Part shown: positions 25,548 through 33,955 of the stretch, piece after piece | Layout: every line of letters starts with the position of its first letter | How positions within the stretch are numbered: position 1 is the first letter of the stretch | DNA from: an uncultured Rhodobacterales bacterium | Lineage (GTDB): Bacteria; Pseudomonadota; Alphaproteobacteria; Rhodobacterales; Rhodobacteraceae | DNA: 64,000 nucleotides | Assembly (NCBI GenBank): GCA_903845215.1 | Contig: CAIMWI010000036.1 | Span: 1 to 64,000 of the forward strand | Direction of reading: 5' to 3' | Made by a program: the position numbers and the translations under genes | Notes under the pieces: model-generated | The model's database searches: none | Told to the model about the DNA's origin: nothing | What the model saw: the letters and a program-made list of their open reading frames with translations, nothing else

Positions 25548-25856
25548 TTAGAACCGCGCCTTACGGATCACTTGCGCATCTGTCACGTTGATCAGGCCGA
25601 TATGGCGTTCAACCACGTCAAAGGCGGCGTCCAGCAAAACCTCTAGCCGTTCGGGGGCAATCAGGCAGATCACGGCCACCATGCCAGCACGGCCAAGTTG
25701 GCCATCGGCACTCCATCGGCCAGATTGGCCCGCGCCGCCCAAGACGGGCAGCACCGTGAAACCCTTGACCCCCGCTGCCATCAAGGCCGCCGTCAATCGG
25801 CCTTCCATGGGCGCCTCAATCAAGATTTCTACCCGTTTGGCGGCATATGTCTGCAT
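25548..25856 (-). CDS. sbtB: SbtB-like PII-family regulatory protein
   Basis: A 102-residue small protein with the ferredoxin-like pattern of PII relatives: RVEILIEAPMEGRLTAALMAAGVKGFTVLPVLGG, a glycine-rich T-loop region (GAGQSGRWSADGQLG), then MVAVICLIAPERLEVLLDAAFDVV and VTDAQVIRKARF at the C-terminus. In cyanobacteria SbtB binds adenine nucleotides and the SbtA bicarbonate transporter. The assignment rests on this pattern plus its position 3 bp after the sbtA stop. It is cytosolic and presumably membrane-recruited by SbtA. Sequence alone does not show which nucleotide it senses. Confidence 0.75.
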   Translation of the reverse strand: MQTYAAKRVEILIEAPMEGRLTAALMAAGVKGFTVLPVLGGAGQSGRWSADGQLGRAGMVAVICLIAPERLEVLLDAAFDVVERHIGLINVTDAQVIRKARF

Positions 25857-25859
25857 GTT

Positions 25860-26837
25860 TCAGCCCCCCAGAATCGCTTCGGCCACAGCCAGATAGACCG
25901 GAATGCCAAAGACCAAATTGAACGGAAAGGTTATGCCCAAAGACAGGGTCAAGGCGACAGAGGGGTTCGCCTCGGGCAAGGCAACCCGCATCGCGGCTGG
26001 TACGGCGATGTAGCTGGCTGACGCCGCCAGCACCATCATCAACACCGTACCCCCCAGCGACAGGCCCAAAACCAGCGCCGTCCCTAGCCCCGCTGCGGCC
26101 CCTATCATCGGCATCACGACCCCAAAGGCCACCAAGCCCGCCCCGATAATGCCCCGCGCTCCGCGCAGGCCACGGCCCGCCACCAGCCCCATATCCAATA
26201 AGAACAGGCACAAAACCCCCTGCCACGGGGCCACGACAAAGGCCTCGACCTTGGCCATGCCCTCGGGGCCGGTGATCATTCCGATGGCAAAGGCCCCAAC
26301 CAGCAGCACAATCGACCCATTCAGCAAAATCTCGCGCCACAGGCCCGGTTCCGCCCGCCGCCCTTGGCCCGACCGTGAGGCCAGCCATAAGGCTGTGATA
26401 ATCGCTGGACTTTCCATGGCGGCTGATACGGCGACCATATAGCCCTCCGCCTCGATCCCGCGCAGGGCCAAGATGCCGCTAGCCGTGGCAAAGGTGACAA
26501 TCGAGATGGATCCATAATGCGCCGCGACCGCCGCCGCCTCAACCGCCGATAGGCGCGACATCACCCGCAGCAGGCCAAAGGCCACGATGGGCAAAACAAA
26601 CGACAGGGCAATCCCCGCACCCAAAGCCGCCAAAACCTGCCCGTCAATTCCGCTTTTGCTGACAGCCACCCCGCCTTTAAAGCCGATGGCAAACAGCAGA
26701 TAGAGTGCCATGGTCTTGGCCGCCGCCTCTGGCACGCTCAGGTCAGAGCGCGCTAGGGCAGCAAGCCCACCCAAGGCAAAGCATAGGATCATCGGGGTCA
26801 GCAGGTTCTGGCCTGCCAAGGTTAGAATCATATCCAT
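25860..26837 (-). CDS. sbtA: SbtA-type sodium-dependent bicarbonate transporter
   Basis: A 325-residue inner-membrane protein with about ten hydrophobic segments and the SbtA/DUF897 features PMILCFALGGLAA, FAIGFKGGVA and VAAHYGSISIVTFATA. Known members import bicarbonate with sodium. It is preceded by a beta-carbonic anhydrase gene (54 bp) and followed by an sbtB-like gene (3 bp), the arrangement expected for an inorganic-carbon uptake operon. The ATG at 26837 is used; another in-frame ATG lies 6 nt downstream and cannot be excluded. No carbon-fixation gene is present in the window. Confidence 0.85.
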   Translation of the reverse strand: MDMILTLAGQNLLTPMILCFALGGLAALARSDLSVPEAAAKTMALYLLFAIGFKGGVAVSKSGIDGQVLAALGAGIALSFVLPIVAFGLLRVMSRLSAVEAAAVAAHYGSISIVTFATASGILALRGIEAEGYMVAVSAAMESPAIITALWLASRSGQGRRAEPGLWREILLNGSIVLLVGAFAIGMITGPEGMAKVEAFVVAPWQGVLCLFLLDMGLVAGRGLRGARGIIGAGLVAFGVVMPMIGAAAGLGTALVLGLSLGGTVLMMVLAASASYIAVPAAMRVALPEANPSVALTLSLGITFPFNLVFGIPVYLAVAEAILGG

Positions 26838-26891
26838 GAACAGCCCCGCAGTTTTATGGCAGATAAGAAGAGCGCGGCCTATTTCAAGCCT

Positions 26892-27539
26892 TTAGACCGG
26901 CACAAAGCCGTCCTTGGCGGGATCAAACTGTTCCAGCGCCCCTTCGCCCGTGTTGTTCCACAACCCATGCAAGGTCAGCATATCGTCTTCCAAAGCTGCT
27001 CGAACGAAGGGGAAGGTCACAAGGTTTTCCAAAGATACCCGCACCGCTTGCTTTTCCAAAGCGGCGATGCGCTCGTCATGGGGCAAGTCTTTGACCCGCT
27101 CGAACCCCGGGCGCAGAATATCCATCCAGCGGCCAACAAAGGACGACTTTTCTTCCAGGTGCGGCGCAAGCCCACAGCACATGTCATGGCACCCCTTGAC
27201 CCCGCCACAGTTGGAATGCCCCAGCACGACGATATGGGCCACTTTCAACGACGTCACCGCATATTCCACCGCAGCCGAGGTGCCGTGATATTCCCCGTCC
27301 GGATTGAATGGCGGCACCAGATTGGCCACGTTGCGGTGGATAAAAAACTCCCCCTCATCCGCGCCGAAGATCGAGGTGACGTGGACCCGGCTGTCGCAGC
27401 ACGAAATCACCATAGCCCTTGGATGCTGCCCGCTTTCCGCCAAGCGCCGGTACCACGCGCGGTTGTCTTGATAGGTCGTCGCCCGCCAGCCTTGAAAGCG
27501 GGCGACCAGATAAGACGGCAGGGGGCGGGCTTGATCCAT
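26892..27539 (-). CDS. Beta-class carbonic anhydrase
   Basis: A 215-residue zinc enzyme interconverting CO2 and bicarbonate in the cytosol. The zinc ligands are visible as Cys48 (in CCDSRV), His108 and Cys111 (in GHSNCGG), with the Asp49-Arg51 dyad beside the first Cys. This matches the plant-type beta-CA pattern. The ATG at 27539 is preceded by AAGGAG 6 nt upstream; a longer reading adds 68 residues that do not fit the family. It heads the operon with sbtA and sbtB and could supply or use the imported bicarbonate. A 10-bp palindrome lies 34 bp upstream of its start. Confidence 0.93.
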   Translation of the reverse strand: MDQARPLPSYLVARFQGWRATTYQDNRAWYRRLAESGQHPRAMVISCCDSRVHVTSIFGADEGEFFIHRNVANLVPPFNPDGEYHGTSAAVEYAVTSLKVAHIVVLGHSNCGGVKGCHDMCCGLAPHLEEKSSFVGRWMDILRPGFERVKDLPHDERIAALEKQAVRVSLENLVTFPFVRAALEDDMLTLHGLWNNTGEGALEQFDPAKDGFVPV

Positions 27540-27570
27540 CGAAGGCTCCTTCTTTGCGGGCCAACCATAG

Positions 27571-27587
27571 TTTGCAATTGCAGCAAA
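27571..27587. promoter_or_regulatory. Palindromic site upstream of the carbonic anhydrase operon
   Basis: TGCAATTGCA (27573-27582) is a perfect 10-bp palindrome nested in TTTGC...GCAAA arms. It lies between divergent genes (carbonic anhydrase and an unknown 129-aa gene), a likely operator position. No matching regulator gene is adjacent and the site is short, so this is only a candidate. Confidence 0.3.
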
Positions 27588-27692
27588 TTCGAGAGGAATC
27601 GTAGCGATAAATCGGCAGCTCGGCAGCCCTGCAGCAAGGGTTTGTTTAACTTCTCGGCCCAGACTGGCTTTGGGTGAAGTGGGAGTGTGGAA

Positions 27693-28082
27693 ATGTCGCA
27701 AGACAAAGTGGTGGCTTTGCGCCCCAAGGATCAGGTGTGCCAAGATGTCAAACCGATCGCAACGATCTGTCGTAACCTTGGCGCTTCTACCGCAGAAAAG
27801 GTGGTGGCCCGCGCCTTGGGCGAGATTTCACAAAGTGTGGCGGGCTTGGCTGATCAGGTGAAAGCGCATGAACTAGAGGACATGTTGCGCCCACTGCGCC
27901 GCCTTCAAAGGATGAGCGAGAGTTTGGGTTTGGTCACCCTTGGCCTGATTGCGGCAGATTTGAGCCAGTGCATCACCTATCAGGACGTCACGGCCTTTTC
28001 TGCCGTCTGGGCAAGGCTGTTGCGCGTGGCCGACATGGCTTTGGTCGAGGGGAACAACCCGATGGGTCTAACGCAAAGCTAG
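27693..28082 (+). CDS. Uncharacterised small helical protein
   Basis: A 129-residue protein that I do not recognise. It has no signal peptide or membrane segment. The N-terminal 25 residues look disordered (MSQDKVVALRPKDQ), the rest predicts as amphipathic helices rich in Leu, Ala and Arg (for example LRPLRRLQRMSESLGLVTLGLIA), and there are three cysteines (two near the N-terminus, one at about residue 95). The coding potential is supported by GGGAG about 8 nt before the ATG at 27693 and by its independent position, divergent from the carbonic anhydrase gene. A four-helix bundle is a guess only. Confidence 0.65.
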   Translation: MSQDKVVALRPKDQVCQDVKPIATICRNLGASTAEKVVARALGEISQSVAGLADQVKAHELEDMLRPLRRLQRMSESLGLVTLGLIAADLSQCITYQDVTAFSAVWARLLRVADMALVEGNNPMGLTQS

Positions 28083-28181
28083 GGTCGACACCGCCTTGGG
28101 GCCATGGTTGGTTAAGCTTTGGCTTGCAACGCCCTTGCAGGGCGCAAGGGAAAGGCTAGGCTGAGGGCGTAGGAGAATGCC

Positions 28182-29561
28182 ATGACCCAGCCCCGCTTTG
28201 CCGACCCGAATGCCGCCTATCGCAGCCTTACTTTGGTAACCGCTGACGACTGGCCCACTTTGCGCGACAGCCACCCCGCCAAAGACTGGCTTGCGGCCAC
28301 GGGGTTCGAGGCGGGCTTGGGCGAGATGCGGCTTATTGCGGGGCCTCAGGGTGTCGCTTCGGCCATTGCGGGTTTGGGCACGCCCAAAGCCCGGGCGCGG
28401 CTGCGCTTTGGGGTGGCCAAGGCCGTGGCGGGGCTGCCTGCGGGCAACTGGGCGCTGGACGGCGCACTTTCGCCGGCGCTGCGGGATGAAACGGTTCTGG
28501 CGTGGTTGTTGCAATCCTACCGATTCGACCGCTATCGCAGTGCGAAAAAACCTGATGCGCCCCTGCTGCGCCTGCCAAAGGGCGCCGATGGCCCGCGCCT
28601 GCTGGCCATGGCACAGGCAGAGTTTCTGACCCGCGATCTGGTCAACACCCCCGCCTCTGACATGGGCCCGGCCGACCTTGAGGCGGCCTTTGTCACATTG
28701 GCCCAATCCTTTGGTGCGACCACCACCGTCATCAGGGGCGATGACCTGCTGACGCACAACTTTCCCATGGTCCATGCCGTCGGCCGCGCCTCGCCCCGCG
28801 TGCCACGCATTATGGAAATGCGCTGGGGCAGCCTGGGCCCCAAGCTGACGCTGGTGGGCAAGGGGGTGTGCTTTGATACAGGCGGGCTGAATATCAAACC
28901 CTCGTCCGGCATGAACCTGATGAAGAAAGACATGGGCGGGGCGGCCACCGTCATGGGACTGGCCCATATGATCATGGCGCTTGGCCTGCCCGTTCAGTTG
29001 CGCGTGATCGTTCCGGCGGTGGAAAACGCCATCGCGGGCAACGCGCTGCGGCCCAAAGACATCCTAACATCGCGGAAGGGCCTGACGGTCGAGGTGAACG
29101 ACACCGACGCCGAAGGTCGCCTTGTTTTGGGCGACGCGCTGGCTTGGGCCGAGGAAGACCCCGCTGACATGATCCTATCCATGGCGACCCTGACAGGGGC
29201 CGCCCGTATCGCGGTTGGCCCCGACCTTGCGCCCTATTACTGCAACGACCCTGCCGTGGTCGCAGCGTTAGAGGCGGGGGCCGCAGCGGCCTTTGATCCT
29301 GTCTGGCGACTGCCCTTTCATGATGCCTACGAATCGATCATCGAACCGGGCATCGCCGATCTTGATAACGCGCCTGGCTGGGGCTTTGCAGGCTCGGCCA
29401 CCGCCGCGCTGTTTTTGCGCCGCTTTGTGAACAACCCGCGCTATTTGCATTTTGACATCTACGCCTACACGCCCTCTGACCTGCCCGCCCGCCCCAAAGG
29501 CGGGGTCGGCCAAGGTGCGCGCGCCGTCTTTGCCGCCCTGCCCGCGATCTTGGGCCTGTGA
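28182..29561 (+). CDS. Leucyl aminopeptidase family protein (M17)
   Basis: A 459-residue cytosolic metallo-exopeptidase that removes N-terminal residues from peptides. The di-metal site is intact: LVGKGVCFDTGGLNIKP (first Lys and Asp ligands), MKKDMGGAA, and NDTDAEGRLVLGDAL with the Asp/Glu ligands and catalytic Arg. The N-terminal domain is shorter and less conserved than in E. coli PepA. GGAG lies 6 nt before the ATG. It abuts the NlpC/P60 gene with no gap (TGA then ATG), and the pair probably works in peptide or murein-peptide recycling. Confidence 0.93.
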   Translation: MTQPRFADPNAAYRSLTLVTADDWPTLRDSHPAKDWLAATGFEAGLGEMRLIAGPQGVASAIAGLGTPKARARLRFGVAKAVAGLPAGNWALDGALSPALRDETVLAWLLQSYRFDRYRSAKKPDAPLLRLPKGADGPRLLAMAQAEFLTRDLVNTPASDMGPADLEAAFVTLAQSFGATTTVIRGDDLLTHNFPMVHAVGRASPRVPRIMEMRWGSLGPKLTLVGKGVCFDTGGLNIKPSSGMNLMKKDMGGAATVMGLAHMIMALGLPVQLRVIVPAVENAIAGNALRPKDILTSRKGLTVEVNDTDAEGRLVLGDALAWAEEDPADMILSMATLTGAARIAVGPDLAPYYCNDPAVVAALEAGAAAAFDPVWRLPFHDAYESIIEPGIADLDNAPGWGFAGSATAALFLRRFVNNPRYLHFDIYAYTPSDLPARPKGGVGQGARAVFAALPAILGL

Positions 29562-30374
29562 ATGGACCGCCGCCTAACCCCCGCCACGGGCCGCATCGCC
29601 CATATCTCGCTGCAAGGCCAGATCGACGCGCCCGCCTTTACCGCCGGTGAAACGCTGCAAATCGCCGCCCCCTTGGTCGACCTTCTCCAAAGCCCCTATG
29701 GGCCGCGCGAACGTCAGCTTTGGCTGGGAGAGGACTTTACCGTCATCGACCGCGACCAAGCCCATGCCTTTGGATTTGCTGCAAAAGATGGCTATTGCGG
29801 CTGGCTGCCCGAAGGGGCGCTGGAACAGGCCCCGCCTGCCACGCATTGGGTGGCCGCAACCGGCACGCATCTTTACGCCCAGCCCAAAGCCAGTTCGCAA
29901 AACCTAAGTGCCTTGCCCATGGGCGCGCGCGTGGCGGTGCTGGATCAGGTTGGCACCTATGCCCAAACCACACAGGGCTTTGTGCCTGCAAGCCATCTGC
30001 TGCCCTTGGGCACCTATCTGAACGATCCGGTGGCTGTGGCTGAAATGTTCTTGCACAGCCCGTACCTATGGGGTGGCAATTCGCGCGCTGGGCTGGATTG
30101 CTCTGGCCTCGCGCAAATAGCCCATCTGGCCTGCGGCATTGCCTTGCCCGCCGATTCAGACCTGCAAGAAACCACAGGTTGCGTGGTGCAAGGCGACTTT
30201 GAACGCGGAGATCTTTTGTTCTGGAAAGGCCACATCGCCTTGGCCGTTGACAGCCAGCGCCTGATCCATGCCAACGGGCACACGATGTCTGTGGCCTATG
30301 AAACCATCGCTGATGCCATCGCCCGCATCCAAAAAGCCGAAGGCGCCCCCTTGCGCAGCCACCGCCGCCTTTAA
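29562..30374 (+). CDS. NlpC/P60 family cysteine peptidase
   Basis: A 270-residue C40-type peptidase that cleaves murein peptides. Two SH3b-like beta modules occupy about residues 15-150, followed by the catalytic domain with Cys180 in LDCSGLAQ, a His in GDLLFWKGHIALAV, and the third polar residue in RLIHANGH. There is no signal peptide, so a cytosolic role in recycling of imported muropeptides (as for YkfC relatives) is more likely than wall cleavage. It is immediately downstream of the M17 aminopeptidase gene, which supports sequential peptide breakdown. It overlaps the convergent DUF2794 gene by 4 bp. Confidence 0.9.
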   Translation: MDRRLTPATGRIAHISLQGQIDAPAFTAGETLQIAAPLVDLLQSPYGPRERQLWLGEDFTVIDRDQAHAFGFAAKDGYCGWLPEGALEQAPPATHWVAATGTHLYAQPKASSQNLSALPMGARVAVLDQVGTYAQTTQGFVPASHLLPLGTYLNDPVAVAEMFLHSPYLWGGNSRAGLDCSGLAQIAHLACGIALPADSDLQETTGCVVQGDFERGDLLFWKGHIALAVDSQRLIHANGHTMSVAYETIADAIARIQKAEGAPLRSHRRL

Positions 30375-30718
30375 TCGACCAAGCGCACCGATCTGGGCTC
30401 TAGCACGCGCAGCACTTGGGCCAGATCATGGCCACGGCGCAAGATGCGCCCATCCATGGCCACAACACCGTAGATCCCCTGCTTGGCACGCAAAGCAGGG
30501 CGCTTTTCCACACGGTACAACGGCATTTCTGACGTGCGGCGGAAAATCGAAAAGACAGCAAAATCACGCAGGGTAGAGATGCCATAATCGCGCCACTCGC
30601 CCGCAGCGACCATCCGGCCGTAAAGCGAAAAGATCACCCCGAACTCACGCCGGTCAAAGCACACCTGTTCGGGCGGATGTTCAGATTGGGTGATCTGGGT
30701 TGGCAGCATCGGTGACAT
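30371..30718 (-). CDS. DUF2794 domain-containing protein
   Basis: A 115-residue cytosolic protein of a family restricted largely to Alphaproteobacteria. The conserved core is visible: FSLYGRMVAAGEWRDYGIS, FAVFSIFRRTSEMPLYRVEK and KQGIYGVVAMDGRILRRGHDL. No function is established. A possible promoter (TTGACT, 19-bp spacer, GATAAG on the minus strand) and two TGTCACAA repeats lie directly upstream, one overlapping the start codon. Confidence 0.88.
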   Translation of the reverse strand: MSPMLPTQITQSEHPPEQVCFDRREFGVIFSLYGRMVAAGEWRDYGISTLRDFAVFSIFRRTSEMPLYRVEKRPALRAKQGIYGVVAMDGRILRRGHDLAQVLRVLEPRSVRLVD

Positions 30719-30747
30719 GTCACAAGCTTATCGCGCAACTGTCACAA
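30712..30747. promoter_or_regulatory. Repeat/palindrome array over the DUF2794 start
   Basis: TGTCACAA occurs at 30718-30725 and 30740-30747, 22 bp apart (two helical turns). The first lies in the perfect palindrome GTGACATGTCAC (30712-30723), which contains the DUF2794 start codon. The arrangement suggests cooperative binding of a dimeric regulator. A third TGTCACAA is at 38762-38769, upstream of the cupin gene. Confidence 0.35.
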
Positions 30748-30824
30748 ATCAAGTCAAAGATTGTCCTTTCATGTCGGCCAAAATAGGCAGGCGGCACTGG
30801 TTCACCCGCGCTGCGCTGGCTGGT

Positions 30825-31832
30825 CTAGCGCCCCAAAAAACCTGGGGCTAGGGTCACAATCCCCGTCTCTTTGCCGCGCCAGTTTGTCTGCACGGCATTT
30901 AGCCGCTTCTTGGCATAGGGGTGGTTTGCATCCAAAGCCCCAAGCCGCACCAGCAAGGCCGTCATCACCGCGTCTGAGGCCCGGTAGCCGCCGTCAACGA
31001 TTTTGATCGCAATACCCCGCTTGATCTGGGGCAAAATGGCGATGTGCACCGCCTCTGCACCGCCCTTGATCGAGACCTTGCCATCCATGGCCCGCATCAG
31101 TTCGGTATCCGTGCCTGTATCGCCCGCCACCAGTTCAGGAAACTGCGCCATAGCGCGGGTCAAGCGGTTCATCGCTTGGTCGCGCCTGTCGCCGCCGCCC
31201 GTGGCACCTGCGAACCGCCCCATCGCCCGCGCCAGCCCCTGGATCGAGGTCGCAAAATTGGGGGCCGAGCAGCCATCTACCCCCCAACCTGCACTGTCTT
31301 CGCCTGTGGTTTCTTCAAAGGCGGATTTGACCATCACCTGCAAGGGGTGGTCATGGTCGACATATTCCGAATGACCCTTGATGTGACGGTTCATGGTTAG
31401 AAAACCGGAATGCTTTCCTGAACAGTTGTTGTGATACTGGCATGGCCGCTCGCCTGAGCGGATCAGGCGGTCGCGTTCTACCCTGTCGGAAGGCTCGTGT
31501 GATCCGCAGCGTAGGTCGGCCTCACCCATCCCCAACCCTTCCAGCCATGACGCGGCCATCTTCACATGCAATGCTTGGCCGTGGTGGCTGGCGCAGGCAA
31601 AGGCCAACTGTGCTTCGGTCAAACCTGCCGCATCTGCGGCACCACTTTCCACCAAAGGCAGCGCTTGGATCATCTTGCAAGACGATCGCGGAAAAATCAC
31701 CTGATCAGGATTGCCCCACGACTCGACAATGGCGCCCTTTTCGTCACAAATGACAGCATGGCCGGCGTGATAACTCTCCAAAAGCCCGCCACGCCACGTT
31801 TCCACCATGGTCAGTGCCTGTCGGTGCATCAT
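30825..31832 (-). CDS. Asparaginase (type-II rhizobial/ReAV-like)
   Basis: A 335-residue enzyme of the asparaginase family typified by Rhizobium etli ReAV, unrelated to E. coli AnsA/AnsB. It hydrolyses L-asparagine to aspartate and ammonia. The Ser-x-x-Lys element is visible in FPRSSCKMIQALP, followed by CQYHNNCSGKHSGFL (conserved Cys and Lys), GVDGCSAPNFA and the C-terminal SIKGGAEAVHIAIL. No signal peptide, so cytosolic. Two consecutive ATG codons start the frame (31832 and 31829), with AAGGATAGGA upstream. It is divergent from the IalB-like gene. Confidence 0.9.
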   Translation of the reverse strand: MMHRQALTMVETWRGGLLESYHAGHAVICDEKGAIVESWGNPDQVIFPRSSCKMIQALPLVESGAADAAGLTEAQLAFACASHHGQALHVKMAASWLEGLGMGEADLRCGSHEPSDRVERDRLIRSGERPCQYHNNCSGKHSGFLTMNRHIKGHSEYVDHDHPLQVMVKSAFEETTGEDSAGWGVDGCSAPNFATSIQGLARAMGRFAGATGGGDRRDQAMNRLTRAMAQFPELVAGDTGTDTELMRAMDGKVSIKGGAEAVHIAILPQIKRGIAIKIVDGGYRASDAVMTALLVRLGALDANHPYAKKRLNAVQTNWRGKETGIVTLAPGFLGR

Positions 31833-31996
31833 CTTCCTATCCTTCCCTGCTGTGTTGGCGAAAAACTGCCCATGGGGCTTTCGCAAAAGCCTTGTTATCG
31901 GTTACAGGTGCAATACAAAGTGAACCTATCCCACGCCACAGAAAAAGCTTCTGAGACAGGCACGGGACAGGTCGAAGGGTTTTGGAGGCTGACACG

Positions 31997-32545
31997 ATGA
32001 CAAATCGGACACTGCGTCGCGCACTTGGGTTTGCGGTTGCCCTCACGACATTGGCCCAACTGGCCACGCCAAGCTTGGCGCAAACGACGACTGGAACCTC
32101 TGACACTTCGGGCGCGTCCAAAACCGCTTGGGCCGTGTTTGCCGAAGGTACGCCTAAAGTCTGCTGGGGCGTGTCCAAACCGAAAGAAACCGTGAACACC
32201 CGTGATGGAAAAGAAGTCGCTGTCAAACGCAGTGATATTTTGTTCTTCGTCACCTTCCGCCCCGGTCAGGCCGTGGGGGAGACGTCTTTTGCAGGCGGCT
32301 ATCCTTTCGCAGAGGGTTCGACTGTCGATGTGGTGATCGATGGTGCTAAGTTTGCGATGAAGACCAAAGGTGAATATGCTTGGGCCGCCAACAGCGCCGA
32401 GGACGCAAAGCTTCTGGCTGCACTGCAAAAAGGGGCTGAAGCCACTTTAACCGCGCGTTCTGCCAAAGGCACGCAGACCAAAGATACCTTCAGCCTTACC
32501 GGCTTTACCGCCGCGATGAACGACGCCGAAAGCCGCTGCAAATAA
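31997..32545 (+). CDS. Invasion-associated locus B (IalB) family protein
   Basis: A 182-residue secreted or periplasmic protein with a signal peptide ([19 protein letters not shown]..., cleavage after SLAQ) and the IalB domain, seen in [18 protein letters not shown] and [11 protein letters not shown] conserved Cys pair (in KVCWG and the C-terminal ESRCK) may form a disulfide. IalB was named in Bartonella, but most alphaproteobacterial members are in non-pathogens and have no defined function. The ATG at 31997 has GGAGG 8 nt upstream. Confidence 0.85.
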   Translation: MTNRTLRRALGFAVALTTLAQLATPSLAQTTTGTSDTSGASKTAWAVFAEGTPKVCWGVSKPKETVNTRDGKEVAVKRSDILFFVTFRPGQAVGETSFAGGYPFAEGSTVDVVIDGAKFAMKTKGEYAWAANSAEDAKLLAALQKGAEATLTARSAKGTQTKDTFSLTGFTAAMNDAESRCK

Positions 32546-32657
32546 GGGCAGCGCTTCCCAACAGTGGCGCACAACGCCGCTTGCATCGTGTGACACAGTG
32601 GTGGTCTTTGACGGCAATCGCCGCTATACGGCCGGTTCAACCCGCGAGACGCTTTGC

Positions 32658-33836
32658 ATGACCACAGCCTATGCCCCGATCACCCAAGATGTCTTGACCC
32701 TGCCGCGCAAGCTGGCCGAAGGGGGCAAAACGAATATCATCGGCCTAAGCCGTGACGCGCTTCGCGCCGCCTTGATTGCTGCCGGAACACCGGAAAATCA
32801 GGCCAAAATGCGCGTCGGACAGGTGTGGCAATGGGTCTATTACTGGGGCCTTCGCGACTTTATGGCGATGAGCAATCTGGCCAAAGACTACCGCACCCTT
32901 TTGGCCGAAAACTTCACGGTTGAGTTGCCCGAGGTTGTCACCCGCCAAATCTCGTCCGATGGCACGCGCAAATATCTGGTGCGCATCGCAGGCGGTCACG
33001 AGGTTGAGGTGGTCTATATCCCCGAAACCGACCGCGGCACCTTGTGCATCTCGTCGCAAGTCGGCTGCACGCTGACCTGCAGCTTTTGCCACACCGGCAC
33101 GCAAAAACTGGTGCGCAATCTGACGGCGGCAGAGATTGTCGGCCAAGTCATGCTGGCGCGCGACGATCTGGGCGAATGGCCCGTTAAAGGCCAACCCAAG
33201 CCCGAGGTACGGCTGGTGTCTAACGTGGTCCTGATGGGCATGGGCGAGCCGCTGTATAACTTTGAAAACGTCCGCGATGCGATGAAGATCGTGATGGATG
33301 ACGAAGGCATAGGCCTAGGCCGCCGCCGCATCACCTTGTCGACCAGCGGCGTTGTGCCCGAAATCGCCCGCACAGCAACCGAGATTGGCTGTCTTTTGGC
33401 CGTGTCGTTCCACGCCACCACCGACGAGGTGCGCGACCAACTGGTGCCTATCAACAAAAAGTGGAACATCGCCACGCTATTGGATGCCCTGCGCGCCTAT
33501 CCCGGTCTGTCCAATTCCGAACGTATCACCTTTGAATATGTCATGCTTGACGGCGTGAACGACACCAAAGAAGACGCCCACCGCTTGGTCGACCTGTTGC
33601 GCGGCATTCCGGCCAAGGTGAACCTGATCCCCTTCAACGAATGGCCCGGCGCGCCCTATAAACGCTCGTCCGGCAACCGGATTCACGCCTTTGCCGACAT
33701 CATCCACAACGCCGGCTACGCCTCTCCCATCCGCACCCCGCGCGGCGAGGATATCATGGCCGCCTGCGGGCAGTTGAAATCGGCCACCGAAAAGCAGCGC
33801 AAATCCGCGCTCAAAGCTGCACCTGCCGCCGAATAG
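32658..33836 (+). CDS. rlmN: Dual-specificity 23S rRNA/tRNA adenine-C2 methyltransferase RlmN
   Basis: A 392-residue radical-SAM enzyme that methylates C2 of A2503 in 23S rRNA and A37 in some tRNAs. The iron-sulfur motif is Cys137-x3-Cys141-x2-Cys144 ([15 protein letters not shown]). The SAM-binding [12 protein letters not shown] and the methyl-carrying cysteine near the C-terminus (MAACGQL) are present. The ATG at 32658 fits the family N-terminus; a GAGA-type ribosome binding site lies about 10 nt upstream. It is a single gene with no obvious operon partner. Confidence 0.96.
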   Translation: MTTAYAPITQDVLTLPRKLAEGGKTNIIGLSRDALRAALIAAGTPENQAKMRVGQVWQWVYYWGLRDFMAMSNLAKDYRTLLAENFTVELPEVVTRQISSDGTRKYLVRIAGGHEVEVVYIPETDRGTLCISSQVGCTLTCSFCHTGTQKLVRNLTAAEIVGQVMLARDDLGEWPVKGQPKPEVRLVSNVVLMGMGEPLYNFENVRDAMKIVMDDEGIGLGRRRITLSTSGVVPEIARTATEIGCLLAVSFHATTDEVRDQLVPINKKWNIATLLDALRAYPGLSNSERITFEYVMLDGVNDTKEDAHRLVDLLRGIPAKVNLIPFNEWPGAPYKRSSGNRIHAFADIIHNAGYASPIRTPRGEDIMAACGQLKSATEKQRKSALKAAPAAE

Positions 33837-33955
33837 GCTTTCGCGCGCGGTTTAAACGGGCCACAAGGGGCAGGCGCGGGCTAGCCCCGGTTCCTTACAG
33901 CGGAAGCTGCATCTTGCGATCTGCCGTCCCTCTGGCCTTGTTCATAGGCCTTTGA

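Noticed and set aside
24262..25551. 429-codon plus-strand frame opposite the aminotransferase
   Set aside because: The minus strand carries all PLP-enzyme motifs, and the plus frame has none.
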